20,720 nt of DNA from JADJNY01 sp046349615 (lineage in GTDB: Bacteria > Planctomycetota > UBA1135 > GCA-002686595): NCBI GenBank assembly GCA_046349615.1, contig JAXMBZ010000024.1, positions 1-20,720 on the forward strand, read 5' to 3'. Positions 17,041 through 20,720 of this stretch are shown here, one piece after another. A program made the position numbers and the translations under genes. Position 1 is the first letter of the stretch. Each line of letters starts with the position of its first letter. The notes under the pieces were generated by a model. The model did no database searches. It saw only the letters and a program-made list of their open reading frames with translations, and had not been told where the DNA came from.

Positions 17041-18164
17041 CACGTGCTCCGCGCCGTCGTCACCGCGTACACGTGCGGGAGGTGCCGCGCGATCTCGCGC
17101 CACGTGCCGCCCTCGTCGGCGCTCGCCCACACCTCGCCGTTCGTCGTGCCGAGGTAGAGCCCGAGCGGATCGAGGTGGTCCGCGCACAGCGCCTGACGCT
17201 TCACCGTCCACCACGCCTGCTCCTTCGGGAGCCCGGCGTCCTGGCGCTGCCACGACGCGCCCGCGTCGCGCGTACGGTACGCCGCGGGTCTCCCAGCGAT
17301 GCTCGTGCGCGGCCACACGGACGTGCCGTCCATCGGGAACACCCACGCCGTGTCGGGATCGCGCGGATGGACGACGATCGGAAAACCGATGTCGCCGACG
17401 TCGCGCGGCATCGCGTCGCCGATGCGCGTCCAGCGTTTCGCCGGGCGATCGAGGCGGTAGATGCCGCAGTGGTTCTGTTGGTAGAGGCGATCCGGTCGCG
17501 CGGGATGCACGACGAGGCAGTGCGGATCGTGGCCGAACTCCGCGTCGGGCGAGGGCAGGAAGTCGGCCTGGATGCCTTGGTTGAGCGGCGTCCACGTGGC
17601 GCCCTTGTCCGTGCTCTCGAACGTGCCGCCGGAGGACAGGCTCACGTACAGATGGCGCGCATCGCGCGGATCGACCTGGATCGAATGGAGCTTCGGTCCG
17701 TCCGGCGTGCCGTCCTTCTCGCCGCCGGTCCACGCCGAGTACATCGGGTGCTCGTTGAAGCCCGCGACGCTCGACCACGTGACGCCGCCGTCGTCGCTCG
17801 CGAAGAGGCCCTGCGGAGAGGTGCCCGCCCACCACGTGCCGGGCTCGCTCGCATGGCCGGGCGTGAGCCAGAACACGTGGTCGACCGCGCGGCCGTTCGC
17901 GCCGACCTTCGGGAACGCCGGCGGGAGCTTCGCTTCGCTCCACGTCTTCCCGCGGTCCGTCGAGCGGTACACGGTCGGGCCGAGGTGGCCCGTCTTCGAC
18001 GCGGCGAGCAGCGTGCGCCCGTCGCGCGGGTCGAGCACGACGTGGAACACCATGCGCCCGAAGAAGTGCGGGCCCGAGAGCTCGAACCGCGAGCGCTTCG
18101 CGTCGCTCTCGAGGAACCATGCGCCCTTGCGCGTCGAAACGAACACCGTCACGCCGTCTTGCAT
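17040..18164 (-). CDS. Asp-box beta-propeller protein (sialidase/YCF48-like fold)
   Basis: A 374-residue protein with five Asp-box motifs (S/T-x-D-x-G-x-T/S-W): STDRGKTW at 68-75, SDDGGVTW at 123-130, STDKGATW at 184-191, TRDAGASW at 298-305 and SADEGGTW at 348-355. These mark blade turns in six-bladed propellers of the sialidase/BNR and YCF48 type. The paired HVVLDPRDGR and VHPRDPDTAW segments repeat the same blade plan. No signal peptide is visible after ATG 18164, so it appears cytoplasmic. I do not see the arginine triad and catalytic Tyr/Glu layout needed to claim sialidase activity, so function stays open. The start is fixed by an AGGAGG site nine bases upstream; a longer reading to 18371 adds only Arg-rich residues. 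The stop overlaps the MoaD/ThiS-like start by one base. The two proteins therefore probably work together. Confidence 0.82.
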   Translation of the reverse strand: MQDGVTVFVSTRKGAWFLESDAKRSRFELSGPHFFGRMVFHVVLDPRDGRTLLAASKTGHLGPTVYRSTDRGKTWSEAKLPPAFPKVGANGRAVDHVFWLTPGHASEPGTWWAGTSPQGLFASDDGGVTWSSVAGFNEHPMYSAWTGGEKDGTPDGPKLHSIQVDPRDARHLYVSLSSGGTFESTDKGATWTPLNQGIQADFLPSPDAEFGHDPHCLVVHPARPDRLYQQNHCGIYRLDRPAKRWTRIGDAMPRDVGDIGFPIVVHPRDPDTAWVFPMDGTSVWPRTSIAGRPAAYRTRDAGASWQRQDAGLPKEQAWWTVKRQALCADHLDPLGLYLGTTNGEVWASADEGGTWREIARHLPHVYAVTTARST

Positions 18165-18173
18165 CGTCGAACC

Positions 18174-18179
18174 CCTCCT
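18174..18179 (-). promoter_or_regulatory. Shine-Dalgarno site (AGGAGG) fixing the beta-propeller start
   Basis: On the minus strand AGGAGG precedes ATG 18164 with a nine-base spacer. It decides in favour of this start over in-frame upstream positions that would add low-complexity Arg-rich sequence. The rest of the 115-base gap to the upstream gene (18165-18279) shows nothing I recognise. Confidence 0.65.
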
Positions 18180-18279
18180 GCGTCGGATCGCGCGGGAGCG
18201 GACGAGCCGCGCTTCGAGGCGTGCGAGCCTATCCGGCGTTCGCCGCCGCGGCCAGCGCGTCGGCACGGCTTCGCGCGGG

Positions 18280-20613
18280 TCAGCGCGCGCTGCGCACGAC
18301 GATCCACGTCGCGGACCGCGGCGGCACGACGACGCGCACGGTGAGCTCCTCCCGCGCGTCGACGCGCGCACGGAACGGCGCGCCGTCGTGCACGCGCACC
18401 TCGACCTCGTCGCCCGCGGTGAGGCCGGCGTAGTGCAGCGGGAGCCGCAGCGTGCGCTCCGCGGCGGCCTCGAGCGGCGAGTAGACCATCGCGAGCGCGC
18501 GCTCCTCGAGCTCCGGGTTCACGTGCAGCATCCAGTCGACGTCGCGGCCGTCCGCGCGCCGTCCGTGCACGAGGTCGGACTCGAGGATCGCTCGATGCGC
18601 GCGGAAGAAGTCGACCCAGCGGCGGACGAGCGCCTTCGTCGCGTCCGTGTCGTAGAGCCGCGGCCCGCGCCAGCACGCCTGCACGCCGAGGCCGAGGTTG
18701 TTCGCGAGGTGCGCCTCGTACGTGTCGAGGTGCTCCGCGAGCGGCTCGATCGTCGCCGCGGCGCCGCCGCCCTGGTATTCCGTCAACGGCACGAACATCC
18801 AGCCCATCGACGGAGTGCGCGTCCACGTGCCGTCGAACACGTTCTGTCGCGCGTGGAGGACCTGGAGCTCGCGCGGCAGCGACCAGTTCGATTCGCGGTA
18901 GCCCATGCCCGTCTTGTTCGAACCGGCGAGCACGTAGAAGTCGGGGACGTTCAGGTAGACGCCGCGCGCGCGCAACGCGCCGTAGAGCGCGCGGATCGCG
19001 CTCCACTGACGCCATTGCGAGTCGAGGAAACCGGCGTGGCCCGGGTGCCGAGTCGACGCGCACGGGTCGCCGGGATAGCTGCCGTCGTGCTCGAGCAGCG
19101 CGAGCCCCGTCGCGTCGAACGCGGCGAGGAGGTCGGCGAAGTTGCGGCGTCCCCACGCGCTCTCGAGGCACGGCGCGCTGCCGAAGATCGCGCCGCCGGG
19201 TTTCCCCGTCGCGCGGTCGACCACGTCGTTCGCCGCGTCGATCGAGCGCGACGAGAGCAGCGAGTACGTCCCGAGCTCGACGCCGCGCGCGCGAGCGAGC
19301 TCGACCCAGCGTTTCGCGCGCGCGACGTTCGAAGGCGAGCGGTCCTCGACGTCGAAGCCGCTCCCGAAGCTGAGCACGATCGTCTCGAACCCGACCGCCG
19401 CGCACTGCTCGATCGCGCGCTCGACGCTCGCGTCGTCGGCGACGCGCAGGTGGAGGAGGAGCGGGTTCTCCGTGCACCACGGCGCGATCGTGCGGTACAT
19501 GCGGCGCTGCGCGAGGCCCGCGCGCTCGCGCTCGCTCGAGTCGAGTGCGAGCTCCCACACGCGGAACGACTCGAAGCGCTCGTCCGCCGCGAGCGCGAGC
19601 TCCGGGCCGATCGGCGGCCGACACACGAGGAGCGCCGGCGTGCGGCGCTCGTAGTTGACCTGCGTCGCGTACTCCGGGTCGGGCTCGAAGCTCACGACGC
19701 GCGAGGACGACTTCGCGTCCATCCCGTGGAACGCGAAGTCGCTCTCGACGTGCAGGTCGGGACGGCGCCAGTCGGCGACCGGATCGACGATCGACTCGGC
19801 CTCGACGAGCGCTAGCACCTCCGCGTCGAACGCGTGGAGCAGGCGCGCGCGCCCGCGGTTCTCGAGCACGAACGACTTCGAGACGAGCGGCAGCCCGTCG
19901 TGCAGCTCGTAGCGCACGTCGAGGATCGGTCCCGCGCCGTCCGGATCGTCGCGCACGAAGCGGAAGACGAGCTCGACGCCCGGCGGCGGCCACGGACGGC
20001 CCTCGTCGTGGCGGACGCGTTTCCACGCGAGGCGCGGCTCGATCGGGCCGGCGCGGAGCTCGGTGCAGCGCCAGCGCGCGGCGGGATCGCGCGCGAGCAC
20101 CGCGAGCATCGCAGGCGTCAGGAACGCGTGGTCTTCCTGCCCGACGAGCCCGCCGACGGACTCGAAGCGCGCGGACGCGGCGCGCAGCGTCGTCGCGGGC
20201 GTGCCGACGACCGCGTCCGGGCCCGCGCCCGTCGTCGGAGCGCCGCCGTCCTCGAGCGCGAGGCGGAGTTCGGGACGCGGAGCGCGCACGAGCTCCGCTC
20301 CGGTCACGAGGTTTCGGAACGAAACGCACGCGACGTCGGGCGCGATCGTCCATTCGCGGCGCACGAGCCCGTTCTCGAGCACGACGCGCGCTCCGTCCGC
20401 CGAGCGGCGCACGCGCGCGACGTACGGACGTCCGTCGACGAGCCAGTCCGTCGTCGGCGCGGGCGCGGGCTCGAGCGCGGGAGCGAGCGCGGCGAGGAAC
20501 GCGCGCGGTTCGGCGGCGGGGAACTCGCGCGCGGTCGAAGCGACGACCGCGACGACGCGCGGTGCCGTGCACGATCCGAGGAGGAAGAGGAAGAGCAGGA
20601 ACGGCGTGCGCAC
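18280..20613 (-). CDS. Lipoprotein with clan GH-D (alpha-galactosidase-like) glycoside hydrolase fold
   Basis: A 777-residue exported protein. It starts at GTG 20613 with a lipoprotein signal peptide (TPFLLFLFLLGS before C15; lipobox LGSC), so it should be lipid-anchored outside the cytoplasmic membrane. Residues about 40-390 look like the N-terminal beta-sandwich of GH36-type enzymes (VLENGLVRREW, then SFRNLVTGAELV). A TIM-barrel region follows (about 395-660): ETIVLSFGSGFDVED, GVELGTYSLLSS, ALLEHDGSYPGD, YLNVPDFYVLAGSNKTGMGY. A C-terminal beta domain begins near 680. Asp 510 in EHDGSYPGD is a plausible catalytic nucleophile by analogy with clan GH-D; the acid/base is not assigned. The substrate is unknown, probably a plant or algal alpha-linked polysaccharide or glycan. 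A TAGCAT box precedes the GTG by six bases and there is no Shine-Dalgarno site. The enzyme class is inferred from pattern recall. Confidence 0.7.
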   Translation of the reverse strand: MRTPFLLFLFLLGSCTAPRVVAVVASTAREFPAAEPRAFLAALAPALEPAPAPTTDWLVDGRPYVARVRRSADGARVVLENGLVRREWTIAPDVACVSFRNLVTGAELVRAPRPELRLALEDGGAPTTGAGPDAVVGTPATTLRAASARFESVGGLVGQEDHAFLTPAMLAVLARDPAARWRCTELRAGPIEPRLAWKRVRHDEGRPWPPPGVELVFRFVRDDPDGAGPILDVRYELHDGLPLVSKSFVLENRGRARLLHAFDAEVLALVEAESIVDPVADWRRPDLHVESDFAFHGMDAKSSSRVVSFEPDPEYATQVNYERRTPALLVCRPPIGPELALAADERFESFRVWELALDSSERERAGLAQRRMYRTIAPWCTENPLLLHLRVADDASVERAIEQCAAVGFETIVLSFGSGFDVEDRSPSNVARAKRWVELARARGVELGTYSLLSSRSIDAANDVVDRATGKPGGAIFGSAPCLESAWGRRNFADLLAAFDATGLALLEHDGSYPGDPCASTRHPGHAGFLDSQWRQWSAIRALYGALRARGVYLNVPDFYVLAGSNKTGMGYRESNWSLPRELQVLHARQNVFDGTWTRTPSMGWMFVPLTEYQGGGAAATIEPLAEHLDTYEAHLANNLGLGVQACWRGPRLYDTDATKALVRRWVDFFRAHRAILESDLVHGRRADGRDVDWMLHVNPELEERALAMVYSPLEAAAERTLRLPLHYAGLTAGDEVEVRVHDGAPFRARVDAREELTVRVVVPPRSATWIVVRSAR

Positions 20614-20619
20614 GGCGCG

Positions 20620-20625
20620 ATGCTA
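20620..20625 (-). promoter_or_regulatory. Putative -10 box (TAGCAT) before the lipoprotein gene
   Basis: Read on the minus strand, TAGCAT ends six bases before the GTG start at 20613, the same geometry as TAAAGT before 144 and TAGAGT before 9611. No Shine-Dalgarno site is present, so a leaderless message is plausible. Confidence 0.35.
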
Positions 20626-20649
20626 CCGCTCGGAGATCGCCGAAAGTGC

Positions 20650-20682
20650 GCGAGGCGCCCCGATCCGATCGGGACGCCTCGC
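20650..20682 (-). terminator. Strong hairpin terminator of a gene entering from the right edge
   Basis: GCGAGGCG (20650-20657) pairs with CGCCTCGC (20675-20682), followed inward by CCCGAT (20659-20664) with ATCGGG (20668-20673), one C/A mismatch and a CCG loop. That is 14 perfect pairs. It sits 23 bases past a minus-strand stop codon at 20706 and before the promoter of the lipoprotein gene, the expected place for a terminator. There is no T-run. Confidence 0.6.
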
Positions 20683-20705
20683 GTTCGTCGCGCTCCGTCG
20701 CGCGC

Positions 20706-20720
20706 TCAGGCGTAGAGCCC
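20706..20720 (-). CDS. Possible C-terminal end of a truncated minus-strand gene
   Basis: Read from the right edge on the minus strand the last codons are Gly-Leu-Tyr-Ala followed by TGA at 20706-20708. The strong hairpin just beyond supports a real gene end. Only four residues are inside the window, so no identity can be given. Confidence 0.3.
   Translation of the reverse strand, partial: GLYA

Overview
The window is very GC-rich, with close to universal G/C at third codon positions and long open frames on all strands as a by-product. Three things suggest a member of the Planctomycetota: an ECF sigma factor fused to a membrane segment and carboxypeptidase-regulatory-like repeats, a secreted glycine-rich protein, and frequent absence of Shine-Dalgarno sites. 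This is inference from gene style, since no rRNA or marker gene is present.

Left part (1-7752). A membrane-anchored protein built of carboxypeptidase-regulatory-like (Ig-fold) repeats is interrupted by an apparent one-base insertion near 1386. A 477-base gap follows, holding a decayed ankyrin-like remnant on the minus strand. Then comes a 1009-residue protein joining an ECF sigma factor (sigma2 and sigma4) to one transmembrane helix and about 780 residues of Ig-like repeats. A very long hairpin (6168-6229) separates it from a convergent secreted glycine-rich protein.

Centre (7753-14265): a formate module. fhs (formate-tetrahydrofolate ligase, minus strand) is divergent from a three-gene NAD-linked formate dehydrogenase operon. 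The first gene encodes the molybdopterin catalytic part and has an in-frame TGA at 9851, at the active-site selenocysteine position, followed by a bacterial SECIS-like hairpin with a GGUCU loop. The second is a NuoE-NuoF fusion (diaphorase). The third encodes the iron-sulphur N-terminal half of what is usually one alpha subunit, and ends almost exactly where the first protein begins. The alpha subunit is therefore split into two genes in permuted order. Together these genes could oxidise formate to CO2 with NAD+ (or the reverse) and load formate onto tetrahydrofolate.

Right part (14323-20720). A plus-strand operon encodes the heptose-7-phosphate kinase and heptose-1-phosphate adenylyltransferase of ADP-heptose synthesis as separate proteins, then a TauE/SafE-family membrane protein. 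Convergent to it on the minus strand is a translationally coupled pair: an Asp-box beta-propeller protein and a MoaD/ThiS-like small protein ending in Gly-Gly. Upstream of these lies a large lipoprotein resembling clan GH-D alpha-galactosidases. The last bases hold a strong terminator hairpin and perhaps the final codons of another minus-strand gene.

Several transcription-unit-initial genes have a TAnnnT box 6-12 bases before the start codon and no ribosome-binding site, which suggests leaderless or nearly leaderless mRNAs. No tRNA, rRNA, CRISPR array or insertion sequence was seen. Bases 1-131 contain no gene I can support.
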